Assembly (NCBI RefSeq): GCF_037975245.1
Contig: NC_092564.1
Span: forward strand, 20,623,984-20,687,983
Source: Apostichopus japonicus
Lineage: Eukaryota > Echinodermata > Holothuroidea > Aspidochirotida > Stichopodidae
Reading direction: 5' to 3'
Length of the DNA stretch: 64,000 nucleotides
Below the pieces are notes generated by a model. The model made no database searches, had not been told where the DNA came from, and saw only the letters and a list, made by a program, of their open reading frames with translations. Positions 44,601 to 57,290 of this stretch are shown one piece after another; within the stretch, counting starts at the first letter, position 1; every line of letters begins with the position of its first letter. Made by a program: the position numbers and the translations under genes.

Positions 44601-46639
44601 AAATTTCAACCCAAAAGGGGTTCAGCCCCTCCGCCCCCCCCCCCCACACCACCGAACCGTGGTCAAATAGGAGGCCACAGGGAAGATAGAGAAATATAGA
44701 TTTCAAGAGAAGGGGGCGGTATAACACAATTGTCCCTCCCCGGTGCCTGCCTGGCCTCTCGACGTACCGGTATGAGTTGCATACCGGTAGTATAATGTTT
44801 ACTCTCATTACTGTTTGCATGTTAGCACACACGGCACTACTGTATCCAACATATCCACATTATGATATATTTACCAATATCTTTACATAATGATAATTAA
44901 AAATCAGTATAAAAAAAATATTAACTGATAAATCTATTTTTATTAAATATTTGTTTACATTAATGTTGTGAGCATAAAACAAGCAGATATTTACATTACA
45001 GTGTTTCGGAATATATTCATGGTTGTGTGATTACAAAATAATCAAGAATCTCTTAATTGAAATGATTTGTTTTGTCGTCAAATCATCTACAAGTAATACG
45101 GATTATGTGACCGTACAACACATTGAAACCTATAGGCCTACGACAAAATCGAATAAAACGACATACTCTCTACCCTTTTTTTTTAATTTTAAATTCTGTA
45201 CTTTTGACTAAATAAATTAAATGCTTATAAATTATAGATAGATATATGTACGCTAGATTATATTTAAGTAACAGTTTGATTTATTTTGAATATTTCCACA
45301 AATTTCCTCACATTTATTAGGGTTCCGTGTGATGATTTATCATATTTTTTATTTTTTTATTTGATTGGTGATCCCTCCTCGCTAATTTCATCTTTAACAA
45401 CAAAATCATCCCAATTCAAAGAAAATCTCTACTAATCCCGGTAGCTATTTGGCCCACCTAATCCAATTTTATTATTTAGGCATTTTGCCTTTCTAGAAAG
45501 TGAACCAATTATAATCTTAAAAGGTCTTGTGATTCCCATGTCACAATGGAACAACCTTGAGTTTTTGACTTCACGATTACTAACGGCTGATAAAAAATTG
45601 ATCGTTAAGGGTAATAAACGAAATCTTTATTCACAGTTGGATCATATTTATTAAAAGCTCCTTGACTTGTTATCTGACTTACAAAGATAAGAAAAGGGAA
45701 AAAGAAATAGACGTTGGAAAAAAAACAAAAACGATATTGGCTATACAAGTCGTGACGAATAGACGGGGCAAAATAGGATATAAAACAGTGTGATAAAAAT
45801 GTCAGGGGCAATGAAAAAAATATGCTAAGTAAGTAAGAAAGAAAGAGAGAGGTGAGATATTATACATGGGTATAACGAAGTATTACGACGGGGAGGGTGG
45901 GGGAGCGTGGGGGTGGGGGTGGGAGGAAAAGCAGGACAACAGATATTAAATAAAGGCGATTTCGGCCCCCCAAAAAGAAAGTTAATGATAATGCACAAAA
46001 TTTGCAGACTGTAATGATAATCGCTCTCAAAATTTTCCTATATTTATTACAATTATGTTGTGACTCGATAGTGTGTACATGAAAGAACCCCCCCCCCCCA
46101 AAAAAAAAAAAAAAAAAATTAATTTGTAGTAAAATAATAGCCGGCTTCCTTCAATTGCAGTGCCATGCATCGTATGTTGTAAAGACGTCATGGTAGCTAT
46201 AAACACACGTGGACCTGTTATTACCGTGCATAGCTCCTTGATTTCCCTATTTTTTAACCATATATAGTGACCGAGTGTTCCTGTACGTTACGTAGGCCTA
46301 AAAGGTTCGCCGTGCTTAAAATTTCAATTGATTCAACAAAACAGGACCGGCTCCGACATTTTGTTTTTACTAAACGACAATAATTATAATTTAAATCATT
46401 TAAAAAAATGATATCTACTGATTCCATTCAGTTATATACTGATACCATATCACATACATTTATTTTCCGTGTAAGTGGTAAACTCACATGCATCCCCCCC
46501 CCCCTCTACACACACACAAATTGAACATTTTCGACCATTTTTCTGCCTTATTCGAAATATAACCCGGATACAACAACACGCTATAGTATTAGCAATGCTA
46601 TAGGTATTTGGAAATACCGATATTTTGAACTTTGACACA

Positions 46640-47045
46640 ATTACAGTTTGTGATAAGTTTTGTCGTTCTAATCTTGTATTAAGAACGACCTTTCGTACCC
46701 CTTATTAATTTCATTTAGTTTAATTAATGTTGGTATTGGACTTTTACACAATACACTAAACACATGTTTAATTGTCGTTTTCGTTTGAATTTGGCGAACG
46801 ACAATACACATACCTTACTAATACCATATTAATTAATTAATTAGTGTTAGTATACGGGAATTTATACACACTCACTGTGTACATACATTCATGTGTTTTG
46901 TCGTTCTTATATTATTTTTTTTAAGAACGACACTTCACACCATAAACTATATTTCATTTAATGAATTAATGTTAGTATGAGACTTTATACACAATTTAAG
47001 TATTCATTTGGTTTTCGGAACGACATTTCACATATACCATAATGT
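46640..47045 (+). repeat. Tandem repeat with conserved stem-loop
   Basis: Three units plus a partial, roughly 115-130 bp apart. Each has a stem-loop of the form GTCGTT...AACGAC: 46662-46689; 46771-46804 (ATTGTCGTT/AACGACAAT); 46900-46931 (GTCGTTCTTA/TAAGAACGAC, perfect 10 bp). A half-copy, GGAACGAC, is at about 47018. Between the stems run TTAATTTCATTTA, TTAATGTTAGTAT and ACTTTATACACA-like stretches. Confidence 0.75.
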
Positions 47046-49081
47046 TTCAAATTAAATAGAAGAATCCGCCCGGTTAGATATAGGACTGTATTATCCAAAT
47101 TCGTTTTTAATTATAGTTGAGTTTCTATCAAATGACATCGTAAGAACCAAATCAAGACTAAGATTTGCTTAAATGAAGTGTATTTACAAAACTGTTAAAG
47201 AGGGTGTAAAACTTGAAGGAATACTTGGCAGGGGGAATGCCCTGATTACATGTTATCAATTTAAAGTTTATTCCGAGCAGGAGTGACTGGTATCTATTAC
47301 ACCGTCACTACCGGGGTTGGACGTCGGAGCTAGATACCGAGGGACCGGTATTTAGGTCCAAACAAAATCGTTATGTGTGATTGCCTCTCTTCCACTTGAT
47401 TACTTGGAAGTTCCAATGATGTGGTTACACAATTAATTGGTCATCTTCGCTGCGGGTCTTTTCATCTTAATGTTTTCTCCGAGAAGTTAAATTTGGACCT
47501 CCTCTTTTTGCAAGGTATTGTTTGGTATAAATAGACTATCTGTCGGTAACAATAGAAGCATCGTGCGGAACCCGTTTGAAGTCCGGAAGTTAAGTTGAAG
47601 GGGAATGCTGAATTGAATAGTTGTAATAGTAAATATTCATCAGTCCGGCGCCCGGCCGCTCATCTCTCAAATGACCATCGCCTATTTGGAGATGATGAAG
47701 TGACGTTTATATTTGTTGGGCAAATTTCGGGGTAAATGACTTGTTAGTGATTGGAAGCTTTTGGTATTTGTCAATGTTCATTCTGACAAACTGGTAAGTT
47801 GTTTCTCTCTGCACATAAAAGCCGTACATACGGATGTGCGGAGGGTGCACTCGTCAAGATATGAGATAATTAACGTTAAGACAATGTTATTTAATGGTGG
47901 AGTAGAAGCTCTCTATATCAGTAAAAGAAACCCCTGCAATACCATTGTTAGTTATCGGCAGAGACCCTCCCCTCCCCATTTTCGTTTATGAAGAATCAAA
48001 CAGAAAACAAGAAAATAAACTGCCAGTCCTTTCATTCAGTTTGTCTCCTTTATTTTGTTTGCGTTTCTCATTGTTTTCTGTGGTTTATAGTTAACTATGT
48101 TTCGCCCTATAGAGAGAACTAAAAAAAAATTTAATTTTAATTTTACTGAGATCATTTAGAATAATTATCCCACACTAATCGGATTGAAATCATGTTATTA
48201 ATGTCTTTTAGACTATTTATTTAAACCATTGTAATCAACATTTGACTTCATTATGTACATTTCATGTATGTGATACATCTCGCAGTGGTTCATGGGTAAA
48301 CAAAAAGTACAGCAATAAATAAAACAAACTAGATAGAGAATAGATCTATGTATATCTATGGCAAAACACTTTACTAAAGAATTGCGAGATGGTATCTGAA
48401 AGCTACAAATTAAAAATCTCAAAAATTTAGTATTTACGTCACTCCAACTTTTTGGTAAAATTTAATGGCAAAACCCCCTACTAAAGATTAACGCCGTTGT
48501 TATAGTTTAATTTTTAGTTTAATATAGTTCATTACAGTTTAGCATTTAACAACGGTTAGGAAGCCAACGAAAGCTCCTTTCAAGTCATATCAATGTCATA
48601 AATCATGGATGAGCACCGGCTTATAAGAATCCACCTCCTTTTTCTCTGATGAGTGTTCAGAGAATAATGAGACAACATGGCGGTCCATCTGTATTAGGGG
48701 AATCGTTATATATTTAAATCGATGTATGTCAATACCAGTTGAAAGACATTCATTGGTTTATTTCATATAGGGTCATTTTAAATTGAATCTGCCAGTTTCT
48801 AAGCTAATGTTCCAATTGAAATAATAAAACACGTACCGATTGAAATAGACATATCAATAAGTCAATTTTAACAAACCTTACCGTATATGTCAATTTGCAT
48901 CAGTTTTGCATGTTATGTAGCATCGTCAGACATATCATCATTTTACCTCATAAACATATTTGATAGCGATGATCTGGAGAATGATTGGCACTTTCATTTC
49001 ATTCTATTAATATACTTGTGACAGCTCTGTAGTTATCAATATCTAACCACATTCTGGAAGTATACATAACTTTATATCTTC

Positions 49082-49084
<3 letters not shown>

Positions 49085-49161
<77 letters not shown>
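49085..49161. repeat. (TA)n microsatellite
   Basis: A pure TA tract of about 77 bases. Confidence 0.95.
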
Positions 49162-49163
<2 letters not shown>

Positions 49164-51547
49164 TTTTATTTTCAGAATTATCTGAATTGATGGTAACTCG
49201 CGATAAGTTAGAGCCCATCGTCTACATCCCTATCACTAGATTGGAAAAAATGGCAGTTAAAGCTATAATCAAAACATGTAAAATCAAACCAAATCAAAGG
49301 TAAATATATTCTTGATCTGTAACAATCAAAACACTTTATACATAGAAACATGATTTAGTGATGTACGAAATCGTACAAGGGAAAGCCTTTAAATGAACAC
49401 AAACAAGAAACATAAGAATTGAGCTCAATAGCCTCATTGAAAGAAATAAACCTAGGTTTGGCGACAGACGGCGGTAAAACGAATTAACAAGATACTAATC
49501 TGTGTTAGTAAACCATTCGAGCAGACACGCTAAATACCCTGTTGGGTATCCTAAGCACCTCTTACAGACTGAAATTAGATGACAAAATCGATCCTGCCAA
49601 GGAAGTTTTTACAAAGAAGATAAAAGAAGGTAATTTGGATGAGCTTATCGGCGGTGAACGTACTTTGGTACTCCCCTGATATTGCTTGACCTCCGATACA
49701 TATTGTATACAGTAAACATAGCCCAACACTGTGACGAGGTTTGTTGTGTGTACGACCCGGCGATGTGTTAGTCCGCGTTGAGACGGAAGGAAACCGTGAG
49801 GTGCGATGCCCTCTTTGCGTAAAAGTGATGTGCGCAAAGGATGGAAGGGGAGGGGGGGTTCCCACTCCAATCGAAATTGGGGAGGGGGAATGGTCCAGTC
49901 GGTTTTTGTTACATTCTGCCAGGGGAGTATTAGACCATTGTTAATGTAACCCCCCTTCCCTTCCCCACCCATTTTTTCGACCTCCCACAAAGTACTTCAT
50001 AGGACAACCTTGTGCTTATAGAACCACCTATATACAGACCTAAAAATGTCCTTAGAATGTACTGTGACCATTCGACGTGACCTTTAATTTCCTGGGGAAG
50101 ACCCCCCCCCCCAATAATATTTTCATGGGATTTTTATTGTTAATATTGAGTACGTATATATACCGTAAGTTTCCAATAATGCAATGAGATTAGCAAAGTT
50201 TGCCATGCAATCCTGAACATAAAACTTTCACTTATAGTGTATATAAGACATCCGTACTGATTCCTCAGTCTATATATTTTATGCCGGAAAATGGGAGCTT
50301 TTGCCTATATACTCTCTGTAGTTACACTACATTGATTATTATATATAATTATTAATTATAACTTATACTTTAATCGGAAACAGTCATCCAAAGTCATAAC
50401 CGTTGAAAATAATTTTTACATTCGTGAAATGTTGACAGGATTTTAATAAAATAATAATACGTTTCGACTTACATAAACACACTCAGATGCTACCGTATGT
50501 AGTTATTAATTAATTCAACTATCTCCGTGGTGACTCAGTTCGAGAAGTCTTTTGTTTCTTTTTATTAAAGCCCCCTCTCTTCAGGGTTTTGCGGTTCCTT
50601 TTCATTGCAAGTTTTGGGAAAACAATGACTTCCGTTTGTTGTAACAAATCCCATTAACTGCTTTCCTAGTTTTACCGTTTCCAACATCAATTTCTTTTCT
50701 ATACAACTTTACCCTTTCAGCACATAATGACGAGTGATATCAAAACAAGCCAAATTTTTAGATGAATAGGATTAGGATGAATAAGGAGAAGAAGAATAAA
50801 AACAAAAACTTTAATGCATTTTCAAAGTCTTACACTATATATGTTGTACGACCTCGTTGAAAATATGATAGATACTCGAAGTCTCCCTTAACAAGAGAAA
50901 AGAAAACATATTGACAATTTATGTAAACATACCGGCCATTTACAACCAATTATGATTGGTTTGTTATTATTCCGTATTATAAGGTTTGGTTAAAATGCTT
51001 AAATTAAGTTGAATAGTCGCTTCATTGTCATTCACAATCTCAAAACAATACAAATAAGAACGTGAGGGAATCTTTACGTCTTCTTTTGTGGTGTTACTGT
51101 TTTATTGTGTGTTTTTTTTAATCAAGTTTTTAAAGACAAACATCCAAACGGCCGTTTATTTCTTCTTTTGAAAAGTCGTAGCTGATCGATGATAAGCTAA
51201 GTAGAAAGATTTTGTTAATACAAGTAATAAAGGTTATTTATTACTTATATTTCAAATATTACCTTATATCGAAGGGAGGAAAAGTAGCAGATAATATTAA
51301 AATAAATAAAGCGGGGGGGGGGTGTGGGAGTGACCACATCTCGTAATTGTTACATCGCTTAATATATTTAGAAGTTACCTTCTATAGTTAAGGAATATAT
51401 ATCAATTTGTAAATATCATATTAGCCTTCAGTCTCAATTACTCTAGATTGAAATAATAACCAATTAGATTGAATCTGTAGTTGATAAAGTTAACACCGCT
51501 ACGGTATGCATTATCTTCTAAGTTAAGAAAAAGTGTAAAAGTAAGTT

Positions 51548-51590
51548 GGCCTGACGTTTCGATCCTAGCAGGGTCTTCCTCAGAGGCTAA
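51548..51590 (+). repeat. Dispersed repeat core related to 26317-26400
   Basis: GGCCTGACGTTTCGATCCTA, then GCAGGGTCTTCCTCAGAGG. The minus strand of 26400-26360 reads the same motif order with substitutions. This looks like the core of a widespread interspersed repeat. Confidence 0.5.
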
Positions 51591-54186
51591 ATGACAAGTT
51601 TTGCTAACAGTTTTATTTTATTTTGAAGTTAAGAAAAAGACAGTTTGCAAATTCTTTCGATGGGCTCATCTCCAGTCGATATCATCACCTGTCCTCTGTG
51701 TTCGTAGGCTCAATCAAGTCACGTGACTTTATTTACCTGCTGCGGGCTTACTTTAATCTCATGGTATCAGTTACAGGGGGTAATGAGTGACTTGTTCCTC
51801 AATTAAATCGAACCTGGTTTGTCCATCCTCTTGAATCGTCCATTCGGTCTTTATCCTTCCGAGCCTCTCCGTATAAAAGATCGATAGTGAGTTACTAGAT
51901 CGCTAAGTACGCCATAATTGTATTCTTTACCGACTAAGGATTGAAACCCCTTAACTATTTCTACCTCATTCCTTCAAACATATTTTGGACCTTTGTCCTG
52001 AAACGTTTTCCAGACGAGGAGTCTACTTTTCTGATCTGGTCGATTAGGTTTGGATAAAACGTCTTAGGTTAACACCGACCGTCTGTTTGCTTTGATCATT
52101 GCGACGTACACACGCCGCTCCCAACTTATTTTATGCATGGGTCCTCTGATGGGCAAGTGTATGGGGACATACGACTAGGACCTTCATCCTCCCAGCGAAT
52201 TTAAAATAAAAACATATTTTTATGCTGCATCTCTCCTTTAAGAGAACAATATTGTTGATACATTAACCGTTTTTATACACTATTGCTAATAAACATCGGC
52301 CATTCTCCCCGGGGGACTCCCTCTTCAGCGGGTCGAACAGGTTTTTAGGTTACCCTATAATAACATTATCTAAATTTAATGCACAGCGTAAATAATGGTG
52401 TCTTGTTTTCCCCGTTACAATGGTTTTAATATGGTATTCTGAGTATAACGCACAGATTCTTTAGTTTATCTGATGACGTCATTATGAAATTTGTAACGAT
52501 TTCACAACCGCAATCAATTGTTTTTTGTTCCTTCCTGACAACTGACCCTTTAACTTATTCTGACCATTTTTTTTTGCTCATTGGTTTCTTTTCTTTTCCT
52601 TTCCTTTAGATATTATTTTGTGTTTGTTTGTACATTTTCTACACGATTCTTCTATACTAACATTATAGAGTCAGTGATTTGACTGGCATTACCAAGAATG
52701 AAGAATTATACCAAGAAGTTATACATTTCTGATTTTCGATTTTCCAGAGATTAACAAAAATCTATCAATATAATCTGGGCGACTATATTAACTATGTTTC
52801 AATAAAAATTAAGCAGTTATGCTCTTCTCTTTGTTTTATTCATGCATTTACAATATTACATTGAGCGACATCGAACGTTATAAGTTGTCAGAGTCAACCC
52901 AACTCTTATATGAGGTTTAGTTAAAATATAACAAAGCACATTTAATGAGAAAACGGTCAGTTATTAGCTTTATTGATATATGGAGTGGTTAGTTTTTTCA
53001 AGTTTTTTTTTAAAAGAAAAGTAACACAGAAACCATGAACCACTATATCGTGACATTGGACGCCTGCACTTCCACCTACGGTCCATGTGTTCATCTATAT
53101 ATACGTTTACATATTTTAAATACATAACCGGACATGATGAAATAATTGCCAAAATATGTGAAAATATTAATCTCGATTCTCACTTCATCAAAATTCTGAC
53201 GTCACTCTATGTTTCTTTTGACCCATCTATTAATTTATTTGCTCTTATCTCAGCACATTTATAAAGTATGCGCAGGCAGGAATTCATGAAACATCTCGAC
53301 TTTTAATTTAACGTCCCCACGGGGAAATATTAACACAGTTCACTGGTCACTCTTAAAGGCGAGTCAAGCAAATTTCCTGCCAAATATATACATATATCCG
53401 TTTTAAATGTATGATACTGTTTCCTTTTTGGTGACTACAAAAACATTCAACATTATTTGATCGCAGTTAAGAAATGATAAATTAACTGTTAAAAAATGAA
53501 AAAGTTTTCGTGAAATGCGGAGCAATAAGTTCTCGCTTTTTCTTATTTTATCGATGTCATCTCTTTTCGGTTGAAAATATTAAAAAAGAAAAAAAGTGTC
53601 CCACATGGGAATACCAATCTATTAAATCTATTTGTAACAAAAAAAGACAAATTCTATCTACGCGACACAGTTCTAAAACATATTGGTATAATATGGTACG
53701 ACTTTCTTTTTTCTTGTCTCATCGCAGAAACAGGGTGAGATAATAGCTCGGTGCATTCACAGGAAATCCCTAGAGCGACTAGCAGATCTCCCCATAGACT
53801 CAACGGCAATAGTCGGCGGAAACTCGCGCCTCGCTCGCGGATTTCATAAAAGCTAATGATTCCGTACATTGTAGCCACTATTACAGCTATTATTCGTACC
53901 ATTATAGTTAGAAGGGTATTCATCTATGACTCGTGTAGGTTTAACACAGAAATAAAGTGGCAAGGTGCTACATTTGGCTAAAGAAATTCATTTACCATCA
54001 CTTAAAGAAACAAAACAAAAAACAAAAAAGAGAGAGAAAAGAGAGAATTAACGAAGTCAAAAGTTATACATTCAATTATATTGTATATCGAAGTTGCATT
54101 TATATTTAACAGTGTCTTAAAATGAGAGCAATTGTTAATACGTCTTCAGTTCTCAAATTACAGATAACGTTATCAGAGGTCACATT

Positions 54187-54190
<4 letters not shown>

Positions 54191-54227
<37 letters not shown>
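54191..54227. repeat. (TA)n microsatellite
   Basis: A pure TA tract of 37 bases. Confidence 0.95.
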
Positions 54228-54229
<2 letters not shown>

Positions 54230-55194
54230 ACTAAATTTATCGTACAAATCGTACCGAATTAAGATTCATCAAAAGCGACAGAAAAAGTATAGTGGAGTCG
54301 GGTGCATTTGAAAGCAGATCACTTAGATGCTACACTGAGCTCTAAATGATAAATTGGTGGTGGTTGGGATTTGAATCTGTTGAAAAATGATATCATTAAC
54401 AGCAAATTTAAGGAACTATGGGATTATCTGCTAATCCCCGTCAGAAATCCACTCTGCGTTAAAGTTAAGTAAATAAAAGCTTTCTGGGTACAGGGACAAA
54501 CAATATCTCACGAGCCTTAATAGCTTGACGAGATTTCGGTTAAACCTATAGCATCTTGACAGTAAATGATACAAACGACTTATCAGCTTAGGTTAATTCG
54601 ACAAGCTTTTGTTTAGCGTATAGGAAAAGTCATTCTTTGCAATGATTTACGGGAGACGTTAAAGATGATGCGAATAATTCAGGTGCTTGTGGGCGAGATC
54701 GACGTCCCTAGAAGTCGAGGGGGCGGCAAAGGTGATGAATTGATTGAACGGTGCCGGACGGCGAGATAATTAAAGACGGCCCATGAGAAAGAGAGAAAAA
54801 GGTGGAGAGAGTAAACAAAGAAAGAAAGTAAAGGAAATAGAACGTATACGATATAACAAATATTATCTGTAAATTTTAGAACAGCAGTGAAGTAGCAAAT
54901 ATGATAGAAGTGTGAAAAGGAAAAAATATCCAACCTCCTTCGGAATTTGAACCAGTTATTTCTAACCAAGGAGGTCGTATGTTTAACTGTGTAGATCTCC
55001 CGTCACCTTTCGAATAACACTAGCCCTTTAAAGTTTGTGACGTGTCATTTTCTTAATGTCTATAGTGATCGACGATATAATGTTATCGAACCATAAACCA
55101 TCTGCACATAGAGTAGAAACTAAGAAGACGTACCGAACATAGAACTATATTTATTACAATGAGGCAAAAACGAAACTATATATATTAATAAATA

Positions 55195-55370
55195 TGTATA
55201 TATATATATGTATGTATATATATATATATATATATATAAATGAAAATCGTAATGAGTTGGAAAATCAAGAACAGTGAAAAAACTTTCAGCCTCCACCGGG
55301 ATTCGAACCACGGGCCTTCCGCTCTGTACGCGGACACCCTAACCACTAGGCTATGGACGCTGATTGTATG
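55195..55370 (-). mobile_element. tRNA-derived SINE with (TA)n tail
   Basis: On the minus strand the head has box A TAGCCTAGTGGTTAGGGTG, a perfect five-base anticodon stem TCCGC/GCGGA around GTACAGA, box B TGGTTCGAATCC, and acceptor arms AGCGTCC/GGAGGCT (six of seven pair). The T stem is imperfect. A 60-base unrelated body and a (TA)n tail (55239-55196) follow, as in a SINE. Confidence 0.6.
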
Positions 55371-55581
55371 TCCAGAGGTTCGAAACCGGTAAGGAAGGTC
55401 GTAATTCCACTGTAGGCGTTTGTCACCTGTATCGAACAATACTAGTTCTGTTTTTGGTGACATATTTTGCCGTACTCTAGAGATCAAACATGATGCTAAC
55501 CAACTCGAAATCATTTGTGATTCCTAAAGCCGGATCTCGTAAGAGATACTTTGAACAGACTTTATGTTAAGAATATATACA

Positions 55582-55583
<2 letters not shown>

Positions 55584-55656
<73 letters not shown>
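55584..55656. repeat. (TA)n microsatellite
   Basis: A pure TA tract of about 73 bases. Confidence 0.95.
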
Positions 55657-55659
<3 letters not shown>

Positions 55660-56949
55660 ACAAGATTTGTAAAACAGGTTTTTTTTATAGTCTTTTTCAA
55701 TGTTATTTATTTGCAATAAAATTATAACTCCCATTGCCCTTAAATATGTTAGAAAGTGAACTGGTGGGACAGTTTAACAATCATCCTAACTGGCATTCGC
55801 CAACGTCTGTTCCTTCAATTATTTCATTTTAATAGTGTAACTTTATGCAGCCCTCAAATATCTGGAAATAAGATGGAACGTGCATGGTAACCGACGGTAA
55901 AGCATATCTTGAAATGTTAACCTTCCAAAATATTGGCCCAAGAGTAACATATAACATATGATGTAACTTTGAAAGTTTTGTTGTGATGAAAAAAATTAAG
56001 ATCTAATCTCATTAAAAGATGATCTTAAATTTGGCTGTGAAAGAGTTTTTTTTGAAGATGCGTGATGCGTAAAATTCGAATTCTCATCTCGCGTTTAACA
56101 GTGCTCCCCCAACCACCCCTCCCCTCCCCCTTGTAAAGTAACCTTCCGATCTAAAAAAAATCACAATCTAATTACAAAAACCTGTTTACACCTCGTTTTG
56201 TCAGGGTCGATCGTATTTAATTGAAGAAGTTTGAGCTTTTATTCTTATACAACAGGAATTGTACGATGTACGTTACAGTACAGGATTGCTCATCTGTCGG
56301 ATTGCTATATATATTTTTACCAATGCACCGCGGCCGAGTTTCGTATGAACAAGACTGGAGTTGTCAACATTGAGACCATCTTTTGTGACTGACAGTCGCT
56401 CAGTTGGAGCGAATTTGACCGGTGAAGAAGACATCACATTCAGCGTTTACATATTGGCCTGTATAAACATGCCCCCCTCCCCCACACTTTGTAGGTGGGG
56501 GCAGGAATTTGTCTCTGCGCTCTCACTTTTTACTTCATTATTCACCGGGAACCTTCGTCTTAGTAAAAGTGAGTGCAAGGAAATCAAATCAAAGATCTTT
56601 CGTTTCATATATTCACCAAATTATGTATAATTATTGATATTGTATCACAAAGATTTGACATAAATTTGACGTGAAGAAAAAAAGTAGAAAATTTTACGCC
56701 AAAGAAAAAAATTACCATTTGACGTTAAAGTCCAAATTGCTATGAAACACTTATCTTATTCATCTCATTCCAAAAAGTACAAATTTGGAAGTTTTACATC
56801 ATCAAGTAATGTCCAATCTGGGCAACTGCAGCATGTGTATAATTACTTAATTCTATTCTGCTGAATACCCCGGGCCTCAACAGTATTATCTACCCCCCCC
56901 ACACCCACCATTTAAAATATTTGCCTTAAATCGATTTCTTTCTCCTGAA

Positions 56950-57290
56950 TGTAAAATGTACGGTAGGGTAGGATGAGGGGGTATGTAAAATGTACGGTAG
57001 GGTAGGATGAGGGGGTGGGTATGTAAAATGTACGGTGGGGTTGGACGAGGGGGTATGTAAAATGTACGGTGGGGAAGGATGAGGGGTGGGGTATGTAAAG
57101 TGAACGGTGGGGAAGGATGAGGAGGTGGGTATGTAAAATGTACAGTGGGGTCGGATGAGGGGGTGGGGTATGTAAAATGTACGGTAGAGGGGATGAGGGG
57201 GTGGGGTATGTAAAATGTACGGTAGGGTAGGATGAGGGGGTAGGGCATGTAAAATGTACGGTAGTGTAGGGTAGGATGAGGGGGTGGGCG
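56950..57290. repeat. 34-42 bp minisatellite, about 9 copies
   Basis: The unit is TATGTAAAATGTACGGT followed by a GGGG-AGGATGAGGGGG-TGGG stretch of variable length. Overlapping minus-strand ORFs with repeated HFTYPTPSS are products of the array, not genes. Confidence 0.95.

Noticed and set aside
49562-49990. 142-aa minus-strand ORF
   Set aside because: Low-complexity, with C-run derived Pro/Gly stretches, no domain and no splice context.
55295-55368. Functional tRNA gene
   Set aside because: Good boxes and anticodon stem, but the T stem mispairs and a SINE-like body and (TA)n tail follow; kept as a SINE.
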